A stretch of DNA of 64,000 nt, taken from Mycobacterium branderi (GTDB taxonomy: Bacteria; Actinomycetota; Actinomycetes; Mycobacteriales; Mycobacteriaceae). The notes below the pieces were generated by a model. That model searched no databases. It was not told where the DNA came from and saw only the letters and a program-made list of their open reading frames with translations. The DNA lies in the NCBI RefSeq assembly GCF_010728725.1, contig NZ_AP022606.1, positions 2,480,001 through 2,544,000 on the forward strand, in the 5' to 3' direction. Of the stretch, positions 35,896-44,699 are shown piece by piece (the first letter of the stretch is position 1; each line of letters begins with the position of its first letter). The translations under genes were made by a program, and so were the position numbers.

Positions 35896-37037
35896 GGTAC
35901 CGGGACCGCCTCGACGGCTGGCCGCTTGCCGCCCTTGAGCCAGCGGTACCAGCCCGGCTTTGCGGCCTCGCGACGGATGCCCCACACCGTGCCCTTGCAG
36001 ATCGCTTCCTTGATCGAGGCGGCCAACCGGCCGCCGATGGCGGCGTTGACCGGGGCGTCGTCGAGACGGGACAGCTGGACGGTGGCGTACGAGCGGCCCA
36101 GGCTGATGCACTGGCCGACGAACGCCTGGTTGATCACCGCCGGGGCGGTGCCCGCGATGCGGCTCAGCACCGTGTTGGCGGCCTGGGCGCCCAGCGGGAT
36201 CGCTGCCTGGCAGCTCATCCGCAGCGGCTCGCCCGACGGGGCGGCGGCGTCGCCGGCGGCAACGATGCGGGCGTCGCCGAGGCTGGTCAGCGTTTCGTCG
36301 GTGAGCAGCCGACCGAGCTCGTCGGTCCGTAAACCGCTGCGGGCGGCCAGATCCGGCGCACCGAAGCCCGCGGTCCACACTGTCAGCGCGCTCGGCAACA
36401 GCGAACCGTCACCGAGGACCACGGCGTCGGGCCGAACCTCGGCCGCGCTGGCGGTTTCCAGGACGCAGACGCCGAGCCTCGCCAGCCACTTGGCCACCGA
36501 ACGCCGGCCGGCCCGGCTCAGCGACGGCCCCAGGCCGCCGCCGCAGACCAGCGTCACGCGGCGGCCCTGCCCAGCGAGCTCGGACGCGGTCTCGATGCCG
36601 GTCAACCCGGCGCCGACGACGGTCACCGGAGCGTCCGGATGCAGCTCGTCGAGCGCGTCACGCAGCCGTTGCGCATACTCGAATTCGCCGACAGGGTAAG
36701 CGAATTCAGGAGCAGACGTGTTGCTGCCGACGGCATAGATCAGGTAGTCGTAGTCCAGCACCCCACTGGAGGTCAGCACGACCTGGCGGCCGGCGGTGTC
36801 GATGCGCTCGGCGGCGCCGACGACAAGCTGGATGTCCTCGCCGAGCAGCGTGCCGTAGTCGACCGTTGCGGTGTGTGTGCCGGCGACGAGCTGGTGCAGC
36901 CGGATCCGTTCGACGAACATCGGGCGCGGGTTCACCAGCGTGATATCGACGTCGGCGCGCAGCCGCAGGTGGTTGGCGGCCATTGTTCCGGCGTAGCCGC
37001 CGCCGAGGACGACGACGTGGGTGCGCGGGTTGGTCAT
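35892..37037 (-). CDS. FAD/NAD(P)-dependent oxidoreductase (NDH-2-like), ECF41 partner
   Basis: 381 residues from MTNPRTHVVVLGGGYAG, with GGAG upstream. Two dinucleotide-binding motifs are visible: VVLGGGYAGTMAANHL at the N terminus for FAD and VTVVGAGLTGIETASELAG near 145 for NAD(P). RIVAAGDAAAPSG near 300 is the second FAD contact. It resembles type II NADH dehydrogenases but lacks an obvious membrane anchor. Coupled to the sigma factor gene. Confidence 0.82.
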   Translation of the reverse strand: MTNPRTHVVVLGGGYAGTMAANHLRLRADVDITLVNPRPMFVERIRLHQLVAGTHTATVDYGTLLGEDIQLVVGAAERIDTAGRQVVLTSSGVLDYDYLIYAVGSNTSAPEFAYPVGEFEYAQRLRDALDELHPDAPVTVVGAGLTGIETASELAGQGRRVTLVCGGGLGPSLSRAGRRSVAKWLARLGVCVLETASAAEVRPDAVVLGDGSLLPSALTVWTAGFGAPDLAARSGLRTDELGRLLTDETLTSLGDARIVAAGDAAAPSGEPLRMSCQAAIPLGAQAANTVLSRIAGTAPAVINQAFVGQCISLGRSYATVQLSRLDDAPVNAAIGGRLAASIKEAICKGTVWGIRREAAKPGWYRWLKGGKRPAVEAVPVP

Positions 37038-37110
37038 TGCTGTCTCCTCTTCTCGGGGTGTGCCCTCAAGACACCGCCGAGTCCGCGGGTGTGACAGGAC
37101 GTGACCCAGA

Positions 37111-37887
37111 TCACTGTGGGAGAAAGATGAAGTTGTTGACGTAGACGCCGCGGGTCGTCCAGCCGTCGATGTTCGCCGGGTTCTGATGCCGGGCGGGGTC
37201 GAACTCGTCGATCGACCGGCGCACACCGCCGGAGTCGAAATAGCCCCGGTAGCCCAGCCCGGTCAAGAACTCGGCCACCCCGGCCACCGCGCCGGGATGA
37301 TGGCGTTCCTCGGCTTCCACCAGAAGCGCGGGCCGGTTGCGCTCTAGAGTGTCGGCGCCGCCGCGCAGCACGGCCAGTTCGTGACCCTCGACGTCGATCT
37401 TGATGAAGCCGACGTCGTCGAGCCCGAAATCGTCGAGCCGCTTGACCTGCACGTCGACGCTGCGCACCGCGCCGCCGTCGGCATCGCTCAAGGCATTGGC
37501 CCCGTCGATGGTGCTGCGTCCCGGGGCGGATTCGAGCACGCGCATCGCCGTCACACCGGGGCGGTCCGACAATGCCACCGCCTCGACGCGCACCGCGGCG
37601 CCGACCGCGCCGAACATCGCTGCCAGCGCGCGCGCCTGGGCGGGCCGCGGCTCGAATGCGATCACCGACCGCGACGACGCCAGCATGGCGATCGTGAACT
37701 CGCCGACATCGGCGCCGATGTCCAGCGATACCCGGTTGGGGTCGCACAGCGACCGAACCAAGACAATCTCCGGGTTGGATTCGCCCAACCGCTGCAGAAT
37801 GCGGTGTTTGCGTCGCCAAAACCAGCCTGGCGCGATGGTTTTTGCCAACGGCGCGAGCCGACGTTTGGCCGAGACGACGACGGGCAT
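37111..37887 (-). CDS. FkbM-family SAM methyltransferase
   Basis: 258 residues from ATG 37887 with GGAGG upstream. The frame remains open for 130 more codons, but those lack the GC-rich third positions of coding DNA. The SAM motif SLDIGADVGEFTIAML is near 60, and FIKIDVEGHELAVLRGG is the FkbM hallmark. FkbM enzymes usually O-methylate sugars or polyketides, so it may modify the polysaccharide made nearby (inference). Confidence 0.82.
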   Translation of the reverse strand: MPVVVSAKRRLAPLAKTIAPGWFWRRKHRILQRLGESNPEIVLVRSLCDPNRVSLDIGADVGEFTIAMLASSRSVIAFEPRPAQARALAAMFGAVGAAVRVEAVALSDRPGVTAMRVLESAPGRSTIDGANALSDADGGAVRSVDVQVKRLDDFGLDDVGFIKIDVEGHELAVLRGGADTLERNRPALLVEAEERHHPGAVAGVAEFLTGLGYRGYFDSGGVRRSIDEFDPARHQNPANIDGWTTRGVYVNNFIFLPQ

Positions 37888-38227
37888 CTGCGACGGCCCT
37901 CCTTGCGGTTTGCGGGAGGACAACCTTATCCGACCAGAGATCGCCGCGTGAAGGACGTGAAATTCCCAGCGCCAGAACGGGTACCGCGGTCGACCGAGGA
38001 CAAGTACCGCAGTCCGAATCAAAAGCCTTGTGCGGTAATTGTTTTGCCAACGACCGGCTGTAGTTAACGCGCGAGCAATAAAGCGCATTCCAATCAATGC
38101 CGACAGCGGGTAGCCAGCGAAAAGATGTGAGGCCAGCGCGACGTCCGGTATACATAAGCTAACCAATTCCGCGGCGCTACTCGTTGGACGGGCGCCGCGG
38201 AGTGCATCGACGGCCAGGGAGGTCACC
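37888..38227. other. Divergent intergenic region between fkbM-like and GGDEF-EAL genes
   Basis: 340 nt without a supported gene. It is visibly less GC-rich than its surroundings (about half AT around 37920-38180). It must hold promoters for both divergent genes. No clear palindrome or RNA was found. Confidence 0.4.
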
Positions 38228-40075
38228 GTGGCGCGCAGCCTGGTCAACTCCGTCGCCGCCAAGCTGATGATGGCCACCGCGACAAACGCCCGCGAGGTCA
38301 GCGCGCAGGTGCTCGCCTACCTCGTTCGCCAACTGGACGTTGATGCCAGCTTCTTACGGCACAACGACCACGAACTGCAGGTTTCCACCTTGGTCGCGGA
38401 GTGGCCGCCGCGGCCGGTGTCCGAACACGACCCCCTTGCCGTGGTTCCCTTCGAAAGCACCGACCCTGTCTTCGCGCATTGCGCGGACGGCAAAACGCCG
38501 GTCGTGGTGGAGGCCGGGCGCAATGCGCGGGCCTTCCGGCTGTCCGGCAGTCGTCACGTCGCGCCGCCGACGGTGGCATGCGCGCCGCTGATTTCCGGGC
38601 AGGTGACAACCGGCATGCTTGCGTTCGTAAAGTTCGGCCGCAACAACTGGAAGCCGGACGACATCGACACTCTGCAAGCGGTCGCCTCGCTTTTCGCGCA
38701 CCTGCAGGCCCGGGTCACCGCCGAGGAACGGCTGCATTACCTGGCCGAGCACGACGACCTGACCGGCCTGCACAACCGTCGCGCATTGGTGGCGCACCTG
38801 TCCAAGCGGCTCGCAACCACAGGGCAGGGGCCCGTCGCCGTCCTGTTCCTCGACCTCGACCGGCTCAAGTCGATCAACGATCGTTTCGGCCACAGCGCGG
38901 GCGACTGGTGCATCCAAGTGTTCGCTGAGCGGCTTCGCGCATGCGTCGGAAACCGCAACATGATCGCGCGGATCGGCGGCGACGAGTTCGTCATCGTGCC
39001 GGAGCGGGCAATGGCCAGCGACACCGCCGAAGCCCTCGCGCAGCGGCTCCGCAGGATGCTCTGCGAGCGGTTGGCCATCGGCGGCGACACCGTCACGTCC
39101 ACGGTCAGCATCGGGGTGGCGGTCGGTTTGCCCGGTCGCGACGACAGCACCGATCTGCTCGCCCGCGCCGACGAAGCCGTGCTGACCGCCAAGCGGGCCG
39201 GCGGCAACCAGATCTCGGTGTCCAGCGGCTACATGTCGCTCGAGAATGCGCTGCGCAGCGACATTGAACTACATCTGCAGGGCGACATCGACAGCGAAGC
39301 GCTCGTCCTGCACTACCTGCCCGAAGTCGACCTGTGGAGCGGCGCGATCGTGGCGGCCGAGGCGCTGGTCCGTTGGCAGCACCCGACACGCGGGCTGCTG
39401 CTACCGGATTCGTTCATCGGCGTCGTGGAATCGATGAACCTCGCCGGTGAGCTCGGCCGGTGGGTGATGCGAAGCGCCTGCGCGGAGTTCAGCCGGTGGC
39501 GCTCGCACGGGGTGGGGCTGGGCGCGGTGTTGCGGATCAACGTGTCGCCCGCGCAGCTGGTCACGCGCGGGTTCGTCCGCAGCGTCGCGGACGTCATCGA
39601 AGAGTTCGGCATCGACAGCGGTTCGGTGTGCCTGGAAATCACAGAACGCGTCATGGTCCGCGACATCGAGACCACCCGCAGGACACTTCAGGAGCTCAAG
39701 GACGTCGGCGTGCAGATCGCGATCGACGACTTCGGTACCGGCTACGCGGTGCTGTCCTACCTGAAGTCGCTGCCCGTCGACATGCTCAAGATCGACACCA
39801 CGTTCGTGCGTGATCTGGGAGCCAGCCCCACCGACCTAGCCATCGTGCGCGCGATCATCGGCCTTGCCGAGGCTTTCGACCTGCAGTTGGTGGCCGAGGG
39901 TGTCGAGACTCCGGCCGCCGCACTGACGCTGATGCGGCACGGATGCCACCGCGCCCAGGGATTCCTGCTGTCACGCCCGCTGCCCGCCGATGCCATGGAA
40001 GCGCTGCTGTCGACAGGCTGGATGCGCATGCCCTTCCTCGCCGACCGCGAGGCCCTGACGCTCGGCGTCATTTAG
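38228..40075 (+). CDS. GAF-GGDEF-EAL bifunctional cyclic-di-GMP enzyme
   Basis: 615 residues from GTG. N-terminal GAF-like sensor (about 25-165), then GGDEF (170-330) with DLTGLHNRRA and an intact GGDEF loop. The EAL domain (345-600) has AEALVRW, INVSPAQL, EITERVM, DDFGTGYAVLSYL and EGVET, all catalytic residues present. Both synthesis and hydrolysis of cyclic di-GMP are possible. It resembles Rv1354c of M. tuberculosis in domains and length. The next gene starts 2 nt after its stop. Confidence 0.87.
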   Translation: MARSLVNSVAAKLMMATATNAREVSAQVLAYLVRQLDVDASFLRHNDHELQVSTLVAEWPPRPVSEHDPLAVVPFESTDPVFAHCADGKTPVVVEAGRNARAFRLSGSRHVAPPTVACAPLISGQVTTGMLAFVKFGRNNWKPDDIDTLQAVASLFAHLQARVTAEERLHYLAEHDDLTGLHNRRALVAHLSKRLATTGQGPVAVLFLDLDRLKSINDRFGHSAGDWCIQVFAERLRACVGNRNMIARIGGDEFVIVPERAMASDTAEALAQRLRRMLCERLAIGGDTVTSTVSIGVAVGLPGRDDSTDLLARADEAVLTAKRAGGNQISVSSGYMSLENALRSDIELHLQGDIDSEALVLHYLPEVDLWSGAIVAAEALVRWQHPTRGLLLPDSFIGVVESMNLAGELGRWVMRSACAEFSRWRSHGVGLGAVLRINVSPAQLVTRGFVRSVADVIEEFGIDSGSVCLEITERVMVRDIETTRRTLQELKDVGVQIAIDDFGTGYAVLSYLKSLPVDMLKIDTTFVRDLGASPTDLAIVRAIIGLAEAFDLQLVAEGVETPAAALTLMRHGCHRAQGFLLSRPLPADAMEALLSTGWMRMPFLADREALTLGVI

Positions 40076-40077
40076 CG

Positions 40078-41709
40078 ATGCTGCGACGGACAGGGGTCAT
40101 CGTCTGCGCGATGGTGGCCGCACTGACCGGATGCGGCGCGCAACGGCAGGACGGGCCACTGCGCGCCGTCGTCAGCCCGGCCATCCCCACGACAGTGCAG
40201 GAGATCTCCAACCCGTTGCGCGGCCAGTACGAGGACTTGCTGAAACCACTGTTCCCGCAAAGTAATCCGGCGCAGAAGCGCTACGGCGCCTGGCCCAAGT
40301 CGTACGACGCGAGTCTGCGGGTGACGTGGCGCCAACTGCAGCCGACCGATCCGCGCACGCTCGAACCCGACGCGCCCGACGACCGCAAGTTCGACTTCAG
40401 CGCGATCGACGACGCGTTGACGCGGCTGGCCGGACGCGGCATGCGGCTGACACTTCGGGTGTACGCCTACAACTCCTGCTGCGACGCCTCCTACCCCGAC
40501 AACACCAACACCGCGGTCCCCGACTGGGTGCGGGCACTTCCCGGTGCCACCAGCACCTATCCCGCGCCGGCGGGCGGGGTGGCCCAGGTGGTCCCGAACT
40601 GGAACGACCCGGGCTACCTCAGCGGTTTCGAGCAGCTGCTCGCCGCGCTGGGCCGCCGCTACGACCGCGACGAGCGGCTCAGCGTCTTCGAGTTCTCCGG
40701 GTACGGCGATTTCAGCGAGAACCACAACGCGTATCTGCGCGACGTGCTGAACGTGCCCGGCCCGGCGCCCGACGACAGCGTCGCGGCCTTGGGGTACTTC
40801 AGCCAGTTCCATGACCAGAACATCACCGCAGCGTCCATCCGCCGGCTGGTTGCCGCCAACGTCGCCGCGTTCCCGCACACCCAACTGGTGGTCACCCCGC
40901 AGAACCCGCAGATCGTGCGCGAACTGCTCGCCGACGACGTCACCAAGAAGCTGGCGGCGCCGGTGGGCATCCGCTCCGACTGCCTCGGCATCTACGCGCC
41001 GCTGCCGGCCTGGGCCGAGTCGGACAATTCGCACTACGTGCAGGCCAAAGATCCGCTGGTCGACCAGCTGCGTGAGCGGCTCGGGTCGGCGCCGGTGATC
41101 ACCGAGTGGTGTCAGCTGCCGAACGGACCCGACCCGCAGAGCTACTTCACCAAAGGCCTGCGCGACGTGGTCAAGTACCACGTGTCGATGACTTCCAGCG
41201 TGAACTTCCCCGGCGCCGACGCGACGACACCCATGGATCCCGCGGCGTATTCGCTGTGGTGGCGGGCCAATGCTTTCGCCGGATACCGCTATTCGGTGGA
41301 AGCCCGGCCGGGGTCGCAGTCGACCCGCGACGGCGTGGCGTCGATAGCGGTCACCTGGACCAACCACGGCTCGGCCGCCGCCACCGAGAAGTGGGCGCCC
41401 GGCTACCGGCTGGTGGATTTCACCGGAGCGGTCATCCGGACGCTGCCGTCGAGCGTCGCGTTGAAGACGCTGGTGCCGGACGGGTCGGGCGACCAACTCG
41501 TCCCCGTCTCGACGACGGAGTCAGTGCAGGTGGACGTGGGCTCTTTGGCGCCCGGGCACTACACGCTGCAGGCGGCCGTCGCCTGGCAGCAGCACAAACC
41601 CGGGGCCACGCACGTGGTCGACTACCCGCCGATGCAGCTGGCGCGCGACGGCCGCGACCCCGCCGGGTGGTATCCGGTGGCGACGCTCGACGTCCCACTG
41701 AGCTCCTGA
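40078..41709 (+). CDS. Lipoprotein with DUF4832-type glycosidase-like domain
   Basis: 543 residues. Lipoprotein signal with lipobox LTGC, Cys19. The mature part is a TIM-barrel-like glycosyl hydrolase of the DUF4874/DUF4832 type: NPLRGQYEDL, then GMRLTLRVYAYNS, EFSGYGDFSENHNAY, and a C-terminal beta-sandwich (about 420-540). It starts 2 nt after the GGDEF-EAL stop, so the two are translated together. An envelope-anchored glycan-processing role for the neighbouring polysaccharide is an inference. Confidence 0.72.
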   Translation: MLRRTGVIVCAMVAALTGCGAQRQDGPLRAVVSPAIPTTVQEISNPLRGQYEDLLKPLFPQSNPAQKRYGAWPKSYDASLRVTWRQLQPTDPRTLEPDAPDDRKFDFSAIDDALTRLAGRGMRLTLRVYAYNSCCDASYPDNTNTAVPDWVRALPGATSTYPAPAGGVAQVVPNWNDPGYLSGFEQLLAALGRRYDRDERLSVFEFSGYGDFSENHNAYLRDVLNVPGPAPDDSVAALGYFSQFHDQNITAASIRRLVAANVAAFPHTQLVVTPQNPQIVRELLADDVTKKLAAPVGIRSDCLGIYAPLPAWAESDNSHYVQAKDPLVDQLRERLGSAPVITEWCQLPNGPDPQSYFTKGLRDVVKYHVSMTSSVNFPGADATTPMDPAAYSLWWRANAFAGYRYSVEARPGSQSTRDGVASIAVTWTNHGSAAATEKWAPGYRLVDFTGAVIRTLPSSVALKTLVPDGSGDQLVPVSTTESVQVDVGSLAPGHYTLQAAVAWQQHKPGATHVVDYPPMQLARDGRDPAGWYPVATLDVPLSS

Positions 41710-41716
41710 CCCGGGT

Positions 41717-41745
41717 TTGCCATTCGCGTCAATGTCAGACAGAAT
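41717..41745 (+). promoter_or_regulatory. Candidate promoter of the wzz-wzy-GT genes
   Basis: -35 like TTGCCA (41717-41722), 17-nt spacer, -10 like CAGAAT (41740-41745), 42 nt ahead of the GTG start. Pattern-based. Confidence 0.4.
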
Positions 41746-41787
41746 CGACGGGATTCGCGTGTCAGCGAACCGCAAGAGGGGTCACTG

Positions 41788-43284
41788 GTGGATTTCCGTA
41801 CCTTTGCCCGGATTATTGTCCGGCATTGGCAGCTTGTCGCAGGTGCGGTGCTGGCGTGTTTGGTGGGGGCGGCGGCCGTCACGGCCTTCCAGACCAAGAG
41901 CTATCAATCCTCGGCGACGATCCTGATCTCGTTCTCCGGCGAAACCACCCTCACCGACGTCTACCAGGCAACGCAGGCTGCTCAGGAACGGCTGGCGTCG
42001 TACGCGCAGATCGCGGGCGGGCACGCGGTCGCCCAGCGCGCGGTCAACGACTTCCACGCTCCGGCCAACGCCGACGCTCTGGTGAGCCAGACCCACGTGT
42101 CCTACACCCCGAAGACCACCCTGTTCACCGTCACCGTCGAAGACACCGACCCGGTGCGGGTGGCCGCGCTGACCACTGCGATGGCCGACGCGTTCGCCGC
42201 AATGGTTCCCACGCTCGGTGCCGACCCGCTTCCGCCACCGCCTCCTGCGCCGCCGCCGAAACCCGTTGCGCTACCGTCGCATCTGGACGGCGACGGGCCC
42301 TCGGAGCCAACGGGATTGGCAGCGGCCGATGGCGGCGCAACGCCGCAGCCGACTCCGTTGCCACCCGCGTCGCCCGTGCCGGTGGCCAGGGCCACCGTGA
42401 TCGAACGGCCCGGTGTACCCGACGCTCCGATCAAGCCGGTACCGATGCGCAACATGGCCATGGGCCTTCTCGCGGGCGTGCTGCTCGGTATCGCGGTGGC
42501 TCTTACCCGCCAGGCCGCCGACCGCACTGTGCGGGACCGCGAACAACTCGAACAGCTTGCGGGCGCACCGACTTTGGCGGAGCTACCCGGACGCCGTGAC
42601 GGCACGCCCCGATTCGGCGCCGAGGGCTCGTTCGACGACGCGGTCCGCGGTTTCCGCACCCGGTTGCTCCGGGCAATGGGACCCGACGCACGGCGGGTGC
42701 TGGTGGCGGCGCCGTTCGGCGGTGAGGGCAGCACCACGACAGCGCTTAACCTGGCGATGGCTCTCACCGAACTCGGCGAGACGGTGCTGCTCGTCGAGGG
42801 CGACGTGCGCCGGCCCGTCATCGCCGGTTTGCTCGGCGTCAAGTCGGGATTGAGCCTGGCCAATGTGCTGGTGGACCGGGATGTCGCCGGGGAAGCTCTG
42901 CGCGCCACGCCGGTCGAGGATCTGTTCGTGCTTGCGTCGCGCACCGCCCGTGGTGACGAGACACTGCCGCGCAGCGCGGATCTTCCAGATGTGTTGGGGG
43001 ACTTGTCGGTTCGCTTCGGCCGAACCGTGGTCGACGGCCCGCCCGTGCTGGCGACGGCCGACACCGGGCTGCTGGCCGATGCGGTGGAAGCCACCGTCCT
43101 GGTCGTTCGCGCAGGCCGGACCACCGTCGACGAGGTCAAGGATGCCCTGCATGCGCTGCGCAACACCGGCACCGCCGTCGTCGGGACGGTGCTGACCGAC
43201 GCCCGGGTGTCGCGACATACCAAGGCGGCCATCCAGAGCTATTGGCGAAGGCCCTACCGGGCGAGGCTGCGCGGCGCGGCGTGA
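41788..43284 (+). CDS. Wzz/CpsCD-like chain-length determinant with degenerate tyrosine-kinase domain
   Basis: 498 residues from GTG with AGAGGGG upstream. An N-terminal Wzz domain has membrane helices near 15-35 and 217-240, with a proline-rich stretch between. A fused cytoplasmic BY-kinase-like domain (275-490) follows. The P-loop reads GGEGSTT (311-317), with Ser315 where GEGKST has the essential lysine. The Walker A' motif is EGDVRRP instead of DxDxR. The C terminus has two tyrosines only. It probably regulates polymer length without normal kinase activity. Overlaps the polymerase gene (GTGA). Confidence 0.8.
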   Translation: MDFRTFARIIVRHWQLVAGAVLACLVGAAAVTAFQTKSYQSSATILISFSGETTLTDVYQATQAAQERLASYAQIAGGHAVAQRAVNDFHAPANADALVSQTHVSYTPKTTLFTVTVEDTDPVRVAALTTAMADAFAAMVPTLGADPLPPPPPAPPPKPVALPSHLDGDGPSEPTGLAAADGGATPQPTPLPPASPVPVARATVIERPGVPDAPIKPVPMRNMAMGLLAGVLLGIAVALTRQAADRTVRDREQLEQLAGAPTLAELPGRRDGTPRFGAEGSFDDAVRGFRTRLLRAMGPDARRVLVAAPFGGEGSTTTALNLAMALTELGETVLLVEGDVRRPVIAGLLGVKSGLSLANVLVDRDVAGEALRATPVEDLFVLASRTARGDETLPRSADLPDVLGDLSVRFGRTVVDGPPVLATADTGLLADAVEATVLVVRAGRTTVDEVKDALHALRNTGTAVVGTVLTDARVSRHTKAAIQSYWRRPYRARLRGAA

Positions 43285-44699
43285 TCGTCTACGTCCGTGA
43301 CCGGCAGCGCTTGCTGTTGAACGCGGTCGCGCTGGCGGTATTTCTGTTCTGCTGCTTTGTTTTCGGGGTGTTCTCGGTACGCAACACCACGCAGGGTGTG
43401 CTTCTTATCGGGTTCATGTTCTGCGTGGTGGTGTACTGGACCAGGCCGCAGGTAATGGCTTGGGTAGCAATGTTTTTGGCGTTTGCTTCGTTGCCGCAGG
43501 GATTGCCGCCCGGCAAAGTCATCGGCCCGGTGACCATCTACGGCCACCACGTGCCCCTGGTGCTTGCGCTCTGCTACCTGCTGCCGATCGTGCGGCCACG
43601 GTTCTCTGCCTGCCTGCTGCCGGTCACGTTCGCGCTGACGGTGGTGTTTTTCGCCGTCGTCGGAATAGCGACCGGACACGACACCGCTGTCGTGCTGAAG
43701 GAAGCGATGTTCCTGCTCGAAATGGTCGCCGGGTCCATGCTGGCGATGCTGGTCGTGCAGGGCGGCTACCTCACGGAGGCCGTCCACGCGATCGCCGTCA
43801 CGCTGTGGCTTTCGGCCGGCCTGGCCGTGCTCAGTTCGTTGCATGTGATCCAACTGGCCGGTCGCGCGGAAAGCCTGGAGAGCACCACCGGCGCCGCCGA
43901 AGCCGTCCGCGTCATCACCAACACCCTGACGCCCGCGATCGCCGTGCTGGCCACACTGGTCGTCGCACAGATCGTCGGGCGGGTCAGGCCCGCAACGTTT
44001 TTCGCGTTGGCCCCGCCTGCCTTGACCGTGTCGATGCTGGCCTTCTCCCGCAATACGCTCATCTGCGTCTCGGTGGCCGCCGTTGTCGCCTTCGCCGCCA
44101 GCGTTGGCTGGCCGGCAGTGCGGCGGACGGCCGTTCTGGCAGTCTCCGGCGTGGCGATTGTGGGGGCGTCGGTGTCGGGGGCGTTGTTCTTACTGCAACG
44201 CTCGACGGCCGGTGCGTGGCTCGGCGATCAGGTCACCGGATTCAATCACCGGGTGCTGGGCGGGGTTTCGAGCAGCGCGCTCGCCGCCGACTCCTCCACG
44301 CTGGCCAGGCTGGCCGAGGACGCCAACCTCAACCGCGCGATCGCGAACGCGCCGGTGTTCGGCCACGGCTTGGGCTACGCCTATCAGCTGCCGTACGGGG
44401 ACGGCTCGGACGCGTTCGATACCTTCGCCTCGACCCTGGGAACCACCTACTCTCACAACTTCTATCTATGGTGGCTGTGCAAGGCCGGCGCGGTCGGGAT
44501 GGCGGCGTTCGCGCTGTTTGCGCTGATCCCGGTACTGCGGGCGCTGCGCAACGGGTCGGCGCCGGCAAAGGTCAGCGCGGCGGTGAGCGCCGGGCTGCTG
44601 GTGATGTCGGTGATCGATCCGCTGCCCGAAGAGCCGGGCGGGGCACTGGCGCTGGGCCTGGCGGTGGGTTCGGCGATGGCATTCGGGATGCGACGGTGA
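43281..44699 (+). CDS. O-antigen ligase/polymerase (Wzy-like) membrane protein
   Basis: 472 residues, GTG overlapping the upstream stop. About ten to twelve membrane helices, with a larger extracytoplasmic loop near 310-410 containing NAPVFGHGLGYAYQLPYG and TTYSHNFYLWWLCKAG. The GxGxG and the SHNFYL segment are typical of the Wzy_C/O-antigen polymerase superfamily. It would join repeat units on the outer face of the membrane. It could be a ligase instead; the Wzz and Wzx partners favour polymerase. Confidence 0.78.
   Translation: MIVYVRDRQRLLLNAVALAVFLFCCFVFGVFSVRNTTQGVLLIGFMFCVVVYWTRPQVMAWVAMFLAFASLPQGLPPGKVIGPVTIYGHHVPLVLALCYLLPIVRPRFSACLLPVTFALTVVFFAVVGIATGHDTAVVLKEAMFLLEMVAGSMLAMLVVQGGYLTEAVHAIAVTLWLSAGLAVLSSLHVIQLAGRAESLESTTGAAEAVRVITNTLTPAIAVLATLVVAQIVGRVRPATFFALAPPALTVSMLAFSRNTLICVSVAAVVAFAASVGWPAVRRTAVLAVSGVAIVGASVSGALFLLQRSTAGAWLGDQVTGFNHRVLGGVSSSALAADSSTLARLAEDANLNRAIANAPVFGHGLGYAYQLPYGDGSDAFDTFASTLGTTYSHNFYLWWLCKAGAVGMAAFALFALIPVLRALRNGSAPAKVSAAVSAGLLVMSVIDPLPEEPGGALALGLAVGSAMAFGMRR

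Noticed and set aside
37888..38277. N-terminal extension of the FkbM methyltransferase to 388 residues
   Set aside because: The added stretch has mixed third-position bases unlike coding DNA here, while a GGAGG site marks the ATG at 37887.
43460..44695. 780-codon frame running through the polymerase gene into the GT4 gene
   Set aside because: The upstream part is Arg/Gly-rich shadow of the polymerase; the glycosyltransferase begins at GTG 44696, coupled to the polymerase stop.
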